Source: Juglans regia (lineage: Eukaryota; Streptophyta; Magnoliopsida; Fagales; Juglandaceae). Taken from it: a stretch of 64,000 bases of DNA. Made by a program: the position numbers and the translations under genes. The stretch's first letter is position 1. Every line of letters begins with the position of its first letter. The DNA lies in contig NC_049901.1 of the NCBI RefSeq assembly GCF_001411555.2, forward strand, positions 14,671,190 to 14,735,189, given 5' to 3'. This document shows positions 10,566 through 21,719 of the stretch, piece after piece. The notes under the pieces were generated by a model. It saw nothing but the letters and a program-made list of their open reading frames with translations, was not told the DNA's origin and searched no databases.

Positions 10566-13148
10566 CTAACACTTGCTAAAAAATAGGGGGGAAAAGGTGT
10601 TGTTGACGTAAGGGTCTTTGGTCTTAGCCATCATGGGAGTGGCCATGGGCTTATAGTTAGTCATTTGGGCACAGTCTAAAATGTTCAGAGCATATTTAGT
10701 TTGGATCAAGGTAAGGACATAAGTAGTTTGAGCAATCTGAATGCCCAAAAAATAGTGGAGAGGACCCAGATCTTTCATGGCAAATTGACTACAAAGAGTC
10801 AAAATAAATTCATGTAGAAAATCAGTGGAGGAACCAGTGAGTAGACTATCATCAACATATAGGAGTAACATAAGACAACCACGAGTAGAACCATAAATAA
10901 ATAAAGAGGAATCAGCAGTGCTATAATTAAAACCATAAGTGAGTAAAAAACTATTGAATTTATCAAACCATGCACGTGTGACTTGTTTTAAGCCATACAA
11001 AGCTTTGTTTAACTTACAAACATGAGAAGAGTGAGTTGGGTGGATAAAACCTAGAGGTTAATCCATGTAGATGGATTCATGGAGATCACCATGGAAAAAA
11101 AAATTCTTGACATCCAACTGACGAACGTCCCAATGATTTATCAGAGCAAGAGTGATAACAATCTGGATAGTGATTGGGTGGATTACTGGAGAGAAAGTTT
11201 CATGGTAGTTAATACCATCTATTTGGTGAAAGCCTTTTGCTACTAAACGAGCTTTCAATCAATCAATAATTTCATCTACATTGAGTTTAGTTTTAAAAAC
11301 CCATTTGCAACCAATAACAGCTATAGAGGTATCACGAGGGACAAGAGTTCATGTATTGTTAGCATATAAAGCTTGCAATTCATCAAGCATAGCTTGGGTC
11401 CAACCAGGGTGAGTGAGAGCAGAGTGGATGGTTTTGGGCTCTTTTGTGGAGAGATCATGGAAGTTGACATATTTGAGATTGGGTTTGTGAATATCAATGC
11501 GGGATTGGGTAATCATGGTATGGGTAATTGGTGGAGGCGGGTTTGGGGAAGGTGAAGTAGAGGGCGATGACGGAGAATGAGGGATGTCAGGAGTGGAGAA
11601 GGTAGGAAGGGTGGGGTTGGGTTGGGTACAGTAGTGGAAGAGGTGATGGGTACGGGTAAGGGAATATTTAGTTAGGCGAGAGGGAAGTAGTAGAGGAAGG
11701 GTGGTCCGAGGGAGGTGTAACCCAAAGGTCAAAAATAGACAAAGTCAGGTCAGAGGGTGCGGGTAGATGAAAGTTCCCAGGATGTTTATAAGGAAAATTA
11801 AATTCTTAAAAAATAAAATGGCGAGAAATGTAAGTACGATAACTAGGTGGGTGATAGCTTTTACACCCACGATGTCGATCACTATAGCCTAAAAGGACAC
11901 ATGGTAAGGTTTTTGGATCAAATTTATTGTGCTTGGTGTCCCAAGTATATGGATAACATTGGAGTAAAAACAACGCAAAGACCGATAATCAAGAAAAGTT
12001 TCATAAAGAATTGAAAAATGTGATTGTAAATCTAAAGTAATAGTGGGGAGGTAGTTAATTAAAAAGGTAGCAGCGGCAAAAGTTTCAACCTAAAAATGTT
12101 TTGGAACGCCACTGTGGAAGAGCATCGTCATACCAAGTTTACAAATGGTACAGTGACGACGTTCTACAACACCATTTTGTTCAGGAGTATAGGGGCATGA
12201 AAATTGGTGAATAATGCCTTGATTTTTTAAATGAGAGATAAACTGAGTATTAGCAAATTCACCACCCCCATCGGTTTGAAAAATTTTATTTTTCTTATTA
12301 AATTGACATTCTACATATTTTTCAAAAAATAAAAAAGCTAAGAAAATATCATATTTGTTTTGAAGCAGAATGAACCACATAAATTTAGAAAAAGCATCAA
12401 CTAATAGTAATGAAATTTACCAACATAAATAACAAGGGCAGGACCCCACAAGTCACAATAAACTTTATAAAAAATAATATGAGTTAAACTAGAAGAGGGT
12501 AAAAAATGAAATTTACTTAGTTTGCCTAACTGCCAACTTTCACAAATAGATTGAGCTTTATTGGAGCCAGTATTTTGAATAAGTCCTTTGGATTTGAGGA
12601 TTTGGATAGCAGAGGCCTGAGGGTGGCCCAAACATTGATGCCACACATCTCCAGAGGCAACCCAAAAACGGGTGGAAAAGTACGCTTCGTAAGGTGCAGA
12701 TAAGGACATGTAAATATTACCCTTTCGGCATCTGCTCATTAGGACACTGTTGGTCTCTCGTTAACAACAAAACTAACTCCATAAAATTCACAGTTATAAG
12801 GGTAATCGTTGGTAAGTTGCTTAATAGATAACATATTTTTTGCAAGTGCTAGCACTAAAAGGACATCACGTAACTTAATTCTAGTGTTACCATTATTTAT
12901 ATATGTATCACCAACATGAGTAATAGCGTGGGTACTGTCGTCGCCAATAATGATAGCATCAGTACCAAAATAGTGACGTAAATTTTTAAGCATACTTGAA
13001 TTACTTGTCATATGAGCAGATACTCCAATGTCTGCAATTCATTCATTATCAGGAGAAAAAGTTACCAACGTCATCGCTGCTAGTGCTTGAGGAATATCAT
13101 CAGACTAGAACGAGTGATTAAATCTGTTCCAGGACTTAAAAGCAACAT
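10566..13148 (-). pseudogene. Copia pol remnant: protease end, integrase, RT
   Basis: Frame 12739-13011 holds the protease-like region after a broken DTG-type site (MTSNSSMLKNL..., IKLRDVLLVLALAKNMLSIKQLTNDY). Frame 12401-12739 is GAG_pre-integrase with WHQCLGHPQASAIQIL. Frame 12090-12380 is the integrase core with QTDGGGEF and PYTPEQNGVVERRH. Frame 11349-11732 is the connector. RT is at 11058-11258 (ARLVAKGFHQIDGINYHETF) and 10566-11000, with YVDDSLLTG and MKDLGPLHYFLGIQI. The frame ends before RNase H. Stops between segments make it non-functional. Confidence 0.85.
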
Positions 13149-15770
13149 TCTAACACCCCGTATTTTAGTATATTTTTAATTGAAAAATTATTTGTTATTA
13201 ATTTAAAATTTTATTCTCTAGTTTTAAAATTGGTTGGATTTTTTTAGTGGGTTTATTTTTCTGATTTTAATTTTGTGAAAATTATTTTGAAGTGCTTTCT
13301 TATAATTGATTATTGTAATACATTTAAATTATTTTTTCATATTTAATTAACTTATTGTTGGGTTTAATTATTTATTTTCATTTTAATCACTACGTTTGAA
13401 TTATTTTATTTTACTTGTTGTTTTGAAATTGTTTCGGTTTGATCATTTTTGTGACCCAAGATGTGAGGATTAGACCTCATTTCTTTTTCTTTTTCTTCTT
13501 TTTTTTTTTTTTTTTTCTCCTCTTTCTTCCTGGTTCTCCTGCGCGCCCCCCTCCCTCTCTCTCCATCCGTTCCTTCGTCCACCCAGCACCGCCGCCTCAC
13601 GCCGCCGTGTGCGACACCGCTCGGCCCACCGTCCTCCCCAGCCACCGGCAACCACCCCCTGTAATCTCAGCCCCAACCGCGCCGCCGTTAGCTCCCACGC
13701 GCATCACCAAGCCGCGGCACTCCTTGCGCCGCCGTCGCGCTACCTCCGGCCACCATCTTCTTACCACATCATCCTCGACCTCCTAGCAACCCAATGGATC
13801 CAACCCCACCTCCGATCTGTCACCGATGAAACTCCACCATCAACATTTTCGTTTTGGGTATTTTAGCCTTCAACCGCCCTCTACGCCGCCACCCACGGCC
13901 AACCACTACCACCACTAGCTTCATCGACATCCCTAAGCCATACCCTATCAATCTCGGGTCTTCGTTTGCATCCGTTCAAAACTGGGTTTTTGAGACCCAC
14001 GGCCACGGTGCATTTGGCACTGTTTTGTTATTGCGTTGCCGCTTCTAGCACCTCCGTGATCTTTCAAAAATTATATTATAGCATTGTAAGTATTTTTTCC
14101 AAAGAACTTTTGAGATTTAAATGTATTTCTGCGCTAATTCATATTTACTGTGAATTTGTTGGTTGTGTCGGACTGAGTCCGAGGAGTAAGGGGGGTCGAT
14201 TGGATTAGATGATGGAGTTGTTTGTGTGAGATTGGTTTATGTTATGAAATTTGTTGGTTGTTTCAGGTTTAAATATTGGTATTTTGAGTTTGACGTTGGT
14301 CATGGTGAATATTGGTGATTTTTAGGAAGTGATGATATATTTTGGGATTATGAGGATTTTAAGTTTTGAGATATTAAAATAGGTTATTTTAGAAGTTTAG
14401 GCTTAAATATCGAAATCCGTGTTTGAGTGAAAACTTACGGAAATTATGTGATTATTTTTATAGGTGACGATTTATATTCGACTCGACATTTTTGAGAAAA
14501 ATTCTGAAAAACTATGTTATCCAGGTAAGCGGGATTCCTATGCTAGGTTTTATACAAGTTAATAAGACTGAGGTTGACCTTATGAAAACTTGCATATTTT
14601 GTGATATGATGGGAACTTGTGAAAACAAAGATCAACCTCGGTCGCTTATCTGCATTATTCATCAAATCTGTGTGAAAAAGGAAAATATGTTCTGACGTAC
14701 ATTGTGTAAACATGAGCTAAATTCTATCATGTGTTTTTCTGAAATTTGAAAAAGGGAGCGATATTGAGAATATGCAAAATTGTGCATTTATTTAGAAAGG
14801 TGTTCTGACTTTTGTTGTCAGTGTGTGTAAACTGTCTGATTCTGTTTTGGTACTCTGTATTATTTTGATATAACATCTGAAAACCTTTGACATGGTGTAC
14901 TGGTATTTGTATCTGACTCTGTCTCTATCTCTGCTCTGCTCTGTTATGCTCTACTGTGTTTGAGTTGATACCAACTTCTCTGTCTCTGAGTGCACCCACT
15001 TTGGAAACAAAATGGTTTTATTGTGATCTTTCCTGTGTGCACACTCGGGGCTCCGAGAAGAATAAAGGAAAGATTTCACCTCTGTCTCTGCCTGGTTTGG
15101 CCACCGGGGTCAGCACAACCCTACCACGGGGGTGAAACATGGTCTCTGCTCTGTTTGATGCTCTGTTTTGATCTGATGGTGATACTCAGTTTATGTTATA
15201 CCAAAGTATTATGGGTTTTACGTGTTTTAAAACCATCGCTCTGTTACTTTTGAAAATATGTTCTACTCTGCATGATAACTCTGGAAAATGTTTTGTTCTG
15301 CATGTTATACTTTGTAAATGCTCATGTTTGCATGCTAGCATGTCCTTTGCTTACTGAGTTGTTGATAACTCACCCCTTATCTTCATAATATTTTTCAGAT
15401 GATGTGGAGAGTCCAACTGAGGACCTGGATTAGATTGGTGAGAATGATTAAGCTGGGAGAAGATGTAGAAGAATGAATTCTGATGTCCTTTAGTTTAATG
15501 TCTTTTAGATTTAATTACATCTTGGGCTTGGGTTTTAGTAAGACTTATGAAAGTATTAGTTTGGTTCGTTATGACTACTAGGAGATTTTGGACTCCTTAG
15601 TTTATTTTGCTGCAGTAATGACTTTGTAGAGTTTTTAATGTGGTTATTTAGAGTACATGAGATTGAGTTTTGCTATTTAAGTTTTGGAGTTTTATTTTAG
15701 TTGTGTTGGGAAACATGTTTTTAAGTGACGAGTAGTAATTCTCCAGGCCAACCGGGTTTGGGGCGCTACA
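13149..15770 (+). mobile_element. Solo LTR, 2.6 kb, Gypsy (Tekay/Del-like)
   Basis: The insert starts TCTAACACCCCGTATTTT and ends GGGGCGCTACA, the TGTAACACCCCG...GGCGTTACA type of end with the first TG mutated to TC. It is flanked by a perfect 5-bp TSD AACAT at 13144-13148 and 15771-15775. I see no primer site, coding domain or second copy of the end, so it is a solo LTR. A pyrimidine- and GC-rich stretch at about 13490-13860, and CTTACTGAGT followed by TTTTTCAG near 15350-15400, suit the leader and splice-like end of large Tekay/Del LTRs. That family name is from memory. Confidence 0.8.
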
Positions 15771-15775
15771 AACAT

Positions 15776-16660
15776 GGACCTTTTTACCACAGATTTGGCA
15801 GGTGTATGGTGGGTCACGAGGCTTAGTATTGATGGGCCGATTGTTGGGCTCACAGGTAGAAAAATGGGCTAAAGGGGTTGAAGAGTCGACTATGTGAGAG
15901 TCTCGGCATAATGAGTGGTGGGATGAAACTCACGACCTCGAGAGGAGAAACCTCTTTGCTGAGAATGGCCACCACCATGGTGATCCTCAGAGGGTGGCGC
16001 ACTTGTTCGATGACCATAGAAAGCAAAGGAAGAGTTAGGTTCATGAAGAAAGGTGTGAATCTCATACTCGTGGAGGAGTGGAAGGATCTCGGCGTAAGAA
16101 GGCATGAGAGGTTTCAACATTGAGGTGGTGAATGGTTCGTAGTGGGCACTGGGGCTGTTCAACAAGGAAAAAACTTTCATCTTGTCAGCAACTAGCCGTC
16201 CGATCGAAGCTAAGCTATTGCACAAGCCTTTGAAGGTTCAGAGGTGATCTACAAGAGGTGTCGTGGGCTCCTTCTTGAGGTCTGTCAATTGTTGAGTGAG
16301 ATGGAACTCTCGCTCCTAAGAGTCATGGGCGTAAGCCACCTTGAGTACTGCCCAAACTTGGTGGGCAGAATCTAAACCCACAATGAGGCCAAGCACCTCT
16401 TATGAGAGGGTGCCAATAATCCACTCCCGTAATAGTTGATCAGATTTACGCCACTGGAGGGCAGGCTCTGATTTATTCGAGTTCAATGATCTATCGGGAG
16501 AGGACTCGAATTCTGAAAGGGCAGAGTCTGCTTGTAGCAAATGGTGAACTAGATCTTGGCTCTCAGCCAAGGCTAGTATTTGTTCCCTCCAGAGTGGATA
16601 GTTGCTGTTGGAGAGGTGCATGGTAACAAAATTTCTCACATTCAAGGCAATGGTGGCCAT
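15776..16660 (-). pseudogene. Copia gag remnant
   Basis: Frame 16400-16660 starts with an ATG 29 nt from the primer-binding site and contains HLSNSNYPLWREQILALAES, typical of plant Copia gag. Frame 15890-16225 continues with FTTSMLKPLMPSYAEILPLL. A degenerate CCHC knuckle is split from the rest of pol by the solo LTR. Confidence 0.8.
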
Positions 16661-16688
16661 GGAGGAAGACTTTCTTCACTCACACAGT

Positions 16689-16699
16689 CTCTGATACCA
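16689..16699 (-). other. Copia primer-binding site
   Basis: The minus strand reads TGGTATCAGAG, the usual plant Copia match to the 3' end of initiator tRNA-Met. It lies between gag and the 5' LTR. Confidence 0.85.
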
Positions 16700-16710
16700 T
16701 AAAGACAAAG

Positions 16711-17053
16711 TGCACACAAACTGTTTGATAGAATGTCATTGTGAGTATTTTGTGAGTTTTCATATCGAGTATTTTATAGTAGAGTACAATATTACATGAT
16801 GTATATTACAATTAGACACATTGACTTATACATGGAAAGTGTAAATGCAGGGATATGTACATTGGATAAAAAAGGGAAATGCCTAGCCGTTGCATGTGGT
16901 GGACTTTCCTTTGAGAAATTGGCTAGCTGTTGCATGAGATGGTAAGTCCTCTGATTGTGTGGCACTGTAGCCGTTGCATGTGCTTCACTTGGTAAGTCCT
17001 CTGATTGTGTGGATTGATGAGTTGATTGTTGAATATGGTTAATAATGGAAACA
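16711..17053 (-). repeat. Copia 5' LTR with internal direct repeats
   Basis: The region lies beside the primer site, and on the minus strand it starts TGTTTCC and ends TGTGCA. The outer end is a guess because the partner LTR is deleted. Inside, GGTAAGTCCTCTGATTGTGT occurs twice about 50 bp apart and GTTGCATG occurs three times. Its outer end lies only about 130 bp beyond the EIL stop codon. Confidence 0.5.
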
Positions 17054-17184
17054 TAATCAAAGAACATGCTGTATGTCCCGGGCACCATAACTTTGATGCG
17101 TATAGTGTATACGTCTCTCTTAGAAGTAAAGTAGCAGAATCGTATCAAAGACAAAACTGCAGAGCGACCGACAGAACTTTCTGT

Positions 17185-18663
17185 TTAAGATTTGTTCCAC
17201 TCAAGTCCCAAATCCCAAATAGAAGTTGCAGCTTGATCATGTGAGATCTCTTCTGATGGATTGGGATTTAAATCCACGTTTCCTCGTTGGATCTGGAATG
17301 CTCCATCCAGTGCTATGTCTTCAATCCCACCTGATCTCCAGTAGCTTGCATAATCTCCCTGTATTGTACTGACGGATACCTCACCTACTTCAACTTCAGT
17401 TGCAGTACTGTTCTTATTAGCCTGTGCTATCTCCATATTCATCCAGTCAGGTAAACTTATCAAATGTGTATCATCATTGAAAGGACGATCATAAAAGGGG
17501 ATGTCTCTTGCAAATCCCAAGTGCTTACCATTGTTTTCTTGGTTATAATCACCTTCCGTTGTGCGATAAACATACTGGGATTCATGGTCTGTACTCGAGT
17601 TCTTGTCCACAGAGCCTAAACTTATTTCACTTTGTGAACGCGCAGAGTTTTGGAGAGTATACAATGCTTTCACCGAGAAACGATGTGGATCAAGCATCCG
17701 CTTCCTTTTTTCACTGGTATGTAAATAGGAGCTGTCGTTAACGAAGAAATGTTTACCTTTGTGCAAAGTAAGACTTGACCGATCTACTTCCTCTTCTGTT
17801 CTATTTTTATCATCTTTAATTTGGAGGCATTTCTCGGTAAGCTGTAGAAGGGCTTCCTCTTGGTTGACCACCTTAGACCAAGTTGCAGTCTCCCTAGCTG
17901 TCATCTTATCTTGCAAACACTTGGACTGTCTGACCAGCCTTCTCATATTCTCCATATTAGGAGACATGTTCTTGATGACTGCTGCCAGGAAACTCACTTT
18001 CCAAGCCTTTTTAAGGTCGTGGGGTTTCCTGTAAGGAGGCGGCCCATGTTCCTGAGAGATTCCTTGTTCACCCCACCAAAGCTCTTTCCCAGTAGGCCAC
18101 GAAGGAGGAGGTAAGCCCCTCTCTAGGGGAAATCTCCATTGAGGAGGGACGCAGTGTTGTATGAGGGCAGAAAGAAGGGACCCCAAAGTAGTATCTTGCA
18201 AATCAAGAAGGAGAGGCAAATAGGAACTTGGATCTGATTGATCATGAGCTGCTTGCCCCAACACTGCCAAGAACTCAGCAATGGCGAGAGGAGAATTCTG
18301 ATCGAACCGGACTTTTTCTTTCCACCACTCGCGTAAACTATCAGACGAGCCCGTAACAGGCTTTCCTTTCTCTGGGACTATACCATAAACGAAACCTCGA
18401 GCTTTACAAACTTCCATGATCTTCACCATGTACTTGAGGATAGAATCTTGTGCTCTTGACATCTTCTTTCGACGAGATGCCTGATCATGTTTTGCCGACT
18501 ACTCGGGCTCTTCTTTGTCACGCTTTTCCTTGAGCGTTTGTAACCGTATCTGGTCCTTCCACATGCGCTTCTTGAGCTCATCGTAGCTGATATTATCTGC
18601 TTCATCTTCTTCTAGCAGTTCACTAGCACTTTCAGGATTAATTTCTCCGAGGATTTCCACCAT
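17185..18663 (-). pseudogene. EIL: EIN3/EIN3-like (EIL) transcription factor, premature TAG at codon 55
   Basis: Proteins of this family are nuclear DNA-binding activators of ethylene responses (EIN3/EIL1) or related pathways. From ATG 18663 the frame reads SYDELKKRMWKDQIRLQTLK, then a TAG at 18499-18501. After that it stays open to 17185 with [74 protein letters not shown] and [19 protein letters not shown]. Those blocks are the conserved EIN3 DNA-binding region. Length without the stop would be 492 residues, nearer the short EIL4/EIL5-like members than EIN3. It is intronless, like other EIN3 genes. The 425-codon downstream frame begins at the conserved MSRAQD methionine, so internal initiation is conceivable, but the first basic region would be lost. 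The alternatives are a recent pseudogene, a segregating null allele or a base error. Confidence 0.85.
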
Positions 18664-19740
18664 GTTAATTAATTTGCTCGGAAACTGAACTGCAAATGTG
18701 TATCATGAATACTATCGTACTGCATGTGTTAATTATCATATAAATTATTTATGTGTTTGTTGAAGCTCAATGGCGGTTTTGAGAAATAATTGCGGGAACA
18801 TAAATGTCTGGGCTTGAGGACAAAGTACCACTAACGAGGTGAATGGTACTGACTTAATAAGAGGGTAAGCAGATGCTGTGGGGAACACAGGAAGTTCAGG
18901 GTGATGCAATACAGGCATGAGCCCGAGGCAGCACAATTTTCCTGCTGCTTTGCATGCGAGACACGTGTACATGTTACATAATGTGTGTAAGGGTGCTTTT
19001 AGTGTTGTGTTTGTAAATGGATTTGAAATGGTTGTGACAGAATCGTAAACTGAGAAAGAAAAGAATATGTGGACAAGGTGTTTGATAAAAGGCAACTGAG
19101 AATTTCAGATTGTAGTTAGGGCACGTCGAGGGATCCCTTAACCTCCCAAATGATGAACAATTTCTGCAATAGTTTTCCAGATAGTCCTACACTATTCTCT
19201 GGACGTACATAAAGGAATGCAGTCATAACAAACTGCTCTAATGACATGCAACACGTGGAAAGTAAAAATAACAAACTGAAAGAACAAGCATAAAACGACA
19301 CGTGATTAATGTAAAATGATCCCTAAACGACTTGTAGCTTCTGGCCTTCTTACTCCTCTCCAAACGGTGCGTTTCCTTATGACCCTTAAACGGTGTTCTG
19401 AAGCTAACTCAAAACGCAGTGCTTTGAGTTCCCCTTTTCCTTATCAACTTCAGTTCCCTTCTTCGCAACCAAGTCCTTCGAACCCTTAAAGCTTCCTTCA
19501 GAGCTCCTGCGCCGTCTTCCTTGCTTCTCTAGAGAGCTCCCTAACAACAAGCTTATCGTGCATGTTTGTACCAAACTCTTTAATATATAAGCTATCGAAG
19601 ATCTGAGAGGCCACCGGCTTTATTCACTCTCACATGCAATTAATTGGTCTTGAAATTTTGAGCTATGTATGGTTTGAATGATCTGGTGGTGACTGATGAT
19701 GAGTGATGATCGATGTAAGAGCTACCGTACGTAAGATTAA
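18664..19740. other. EIL upstream region, no gene seen
   Basis: This is the presumed promoter and 5' leader of the EIL gene. ATATATAAG at about 19580 is TATA-like but about 0.9 kb from the ATG. Short open frames on the minus strand have no recognisable domains. Confidence 0.4.
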
Positions 19741-20093
19741 GGTTCCATTTGGAAGTTAAGTTGAGTTGAGTTGAGTTGTGATAAATTAAGTTTTTTTATC
19801 AATAGTAGTGAGTTGAGATGGTAGAGTAAATTTTATGTGATCCATCTAAGATGAGTTTAGATATATTTGTATATTAATATGAGTTTAGATGTATTTATGG
19901 GAAGTTAAAAAAAGTTATGGGTCTAGCATGTAAAGATGTGTTGAGTTAAAAATATTGTGGGTCCTACGTGTAAAGAGGTTTTGAGTTGAGATGAGTTTAA
20001 TGATTTGAGAGTTAAGTGTTTAAATGTTAGACTCAATTTAAAATTAAACTAAATTAAGTTGATCTCAGTTTAATTCAAGTTTCAAACGGAGCC
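19741..20093. mobile_element. MITE, PIF/Harbinger-like ends (353 bp)
   Basis: The left end is GGTTCCATTTGGAAGTTAAG and the reverse complement of the right end is GGCTCCGTTTGAAACTTGAA, an imperfect terminal inverted repeat continuing into GAGTTGAGTT/AAACTGAGAT. Flanking trinucleotides are TAA and TAG, close to the 3-bp TSD of PIF/Harbinger elements. There is no coding capacity. Confidence 0.7.
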
Positions 20094-20174
20094 TAGTAGA
20101 TGCCAATTAAGAGTTCAGATCACCACCTTCAACATGAAGCCTTATAAGCTACCTTGCTAGTAGTATTGTTTGGG

Positions 20175-20535
20175 TGGGCATGGTCCTCTTTTAATAATCT
20201 TAAAAGCTAGTTCAAGGAATGAGAGTTTTTTTCTCACTTAAAAACTGACTAACGACTCCCTTCCCAACTGATTTTGGGACAATCCCACCAACAATCTCCC
20301 CAAAATACACATCGGGCCTGGGTCAGAGCATTTATAACCAGTTTCTCCATACAAATTGTTGGGCCTGTGATTATTGGTAAATCTGGACTCTAATACTAAT
20401 ATTGGGTAGTCATGAGCCTCTATCAACCTCAAAAACTAGCTCAATGAATAAGACTTTCGCTCACACTTATACACTGACCACTAGCCCATTCCAAAACCGA
20501 TGTAGGATAATCCCAATAAATTTGAGTTAGGAAAT
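20175..20535. repeat. Two diverged direct copies of a repeat about 230 bp apart
   Basis: A block around 20200-20300 (AGCTAGTTCAAGGAATGAGA, CACTTAAAAACTGACTA) recurs at 20430-20525 (AACTAGCTCAATGAATAAGA, CACTTATACACTGACCA), ending with GGGACAATCCCA-like and GGATAATCCCA. It may be an old tandem duplication or remnant LTRs of a small element. Confidence 0.5.
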
Positions 20536-21269
20536 TAAGAAAGAAATAAAATGGAATACTTAAGTAAACTCCTTGAATTAGCTTAGCTAGAATTTCTAAT
20601 ATTAGATATGGGGTTAGGCTAAAAGAAAGCGAGGAAAGGTTAAGAAAATTGAAATTTTTGTTTAATTTTTTTGTCAAGCACAGGTTTTTTTTTTTTTTTG
20701 AAATAACAAAATTTATGAAACAAATAGGATGATGCGGCTCGATATAAGCGAAATTTTGCTTGAGAATTATATGGATTATAGATTTGGTGGAAATCTGTAC
20801 ATTTACTTGCAAAAATATGAGCAACTTCAAGTATGTTTGAAGGTATGCCCCTTAATTTGAATGGGTGCATTTAATTTACCTAACTAGGCCTTTGGGACTT
20901 ACGAAGTCTCGATCCTTAGAGAATCCTTTCAAAAATATGACTCATTTGCTAATTAATTCTGTCCGATCGTATACTTGCCTTGGCCTGTCCTTAAAGGTAA
21001 TGAAAAATTCTATTTGAAAATGGGTAAAGCACGCGGCCCTCTACCTATTTGACATGGTAATACTTAATTTATTAAAAAAATTAAGATTAAAAACTCTAAC
21101 AAATCAATTCTTGTCATGTCCATTAAATGAAAGATATGTTTTGCGCACTGCGAAGAACTATAATGAAGTTACTTTTCTACCAAAATTAAAACAGGTTTCA
21201 AAACTTAAATTAATGACATTAAGTAGCTTACAAAGAGAATTGTGATCTCCCTCATGGTTGTTAGATTAA
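20536..21269. other. Unassigned AT-rich spacer
   Basis: No coding domain was recognised. A poly-T run at about 20686-20700 could be the tail of a very short LINE or SINE copy on the minus strand, but nothing confirms it. Confidence 0.35.
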
Positions 21270-21637
21270 GGGTTCGTTTGGATACTTAGAATATTTTAGT
21301 ATATTTATAAATATCAGTGAAATGATTTGAATTATGATATTTTATTATATTTTGAAAAATGAGAGAAAAAAATTAAATAAAAATATTATAAAAATAAAAA
21401 ATTATTTGAATATTATTTTTATTTTTGCTATGAATATTATTATTTTTGTTTTAAAATCTGAAAAACTACTATTATTTTTTGTATTTTCTTTGAGAGTTTG
21501 AGAAAATTGTAATGATTAAATAATGGGCAAATGAAAAATGTGAAAAGTTGAAATTAAAAAGTATTTTGTGTTTGAGAAATGTTTGTGAAGAAAATATCTA
21601 AAGAAACTAGAGAACAATTGTGTTACCAAATAGATCA
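21270..21637. mobile_element. AT-rich MITE
   Basis: The left end is GGGTTCGTTTGGATAC and the reverse complement of the right end is TGATCTATTTGGTAAC, with TAA on both sides. The interior is AT-rich with AAAATATTAT-type runs. It shares GCTATGAATATTATTATTTT with the foldback element near 31.7 kb, where it reads CACTATG. It abuts the poly-A end of the next LINE. Confidence 0.55.
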
Positions 21638-21719
21638 TAAGATTCCTTTTTTCATTTTTTGTTTTTTTTTGTTTTTTGTTATAAAGAGATACTTTATTTC
21701 TCATTAAAAGGCTTACAAC

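Larger units (their letters stand above)
10561..17053 (-). mobile_element. 3'-truncated Ty1/Copia element interrupted by a solo LTR
   Basis: From right to left on the minus strand there are a 5' LTR, a primer-binding site, gag, a zinc knuckle, protease, integrase and reverse transcriptase. The element is cut by a solo LTR at 13149-15770. Joining the flanks restores the knuckle-to-protease frame (CQICGKKVHV, then FKSWNRFNHSF). RT stops at about 10561, and RNase H and the 3' LTR are missing, so the left end was deleted. The coding sequence has several stops. The gag wording (MLKPLMPSYAEILPLL) is close to that of the plus-strand Copia at 39.5 kb, suggesting one lineage. Confidence 0.85.

Noticed and set aside
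13406..14048. Several open frames on both strands in GC-rich DNA
   Set aside because: They lie inside the 2.6 kb solo LTR, are Pro/Arg/Lys low-complexity and overlap on both strands, which is typical of compositional bias.
20238..20870. Minus-strand frames of 64-129 codons
   Set aside because: No domain was recognised, and they overlap a degenerate repeat and a poly-T tract.
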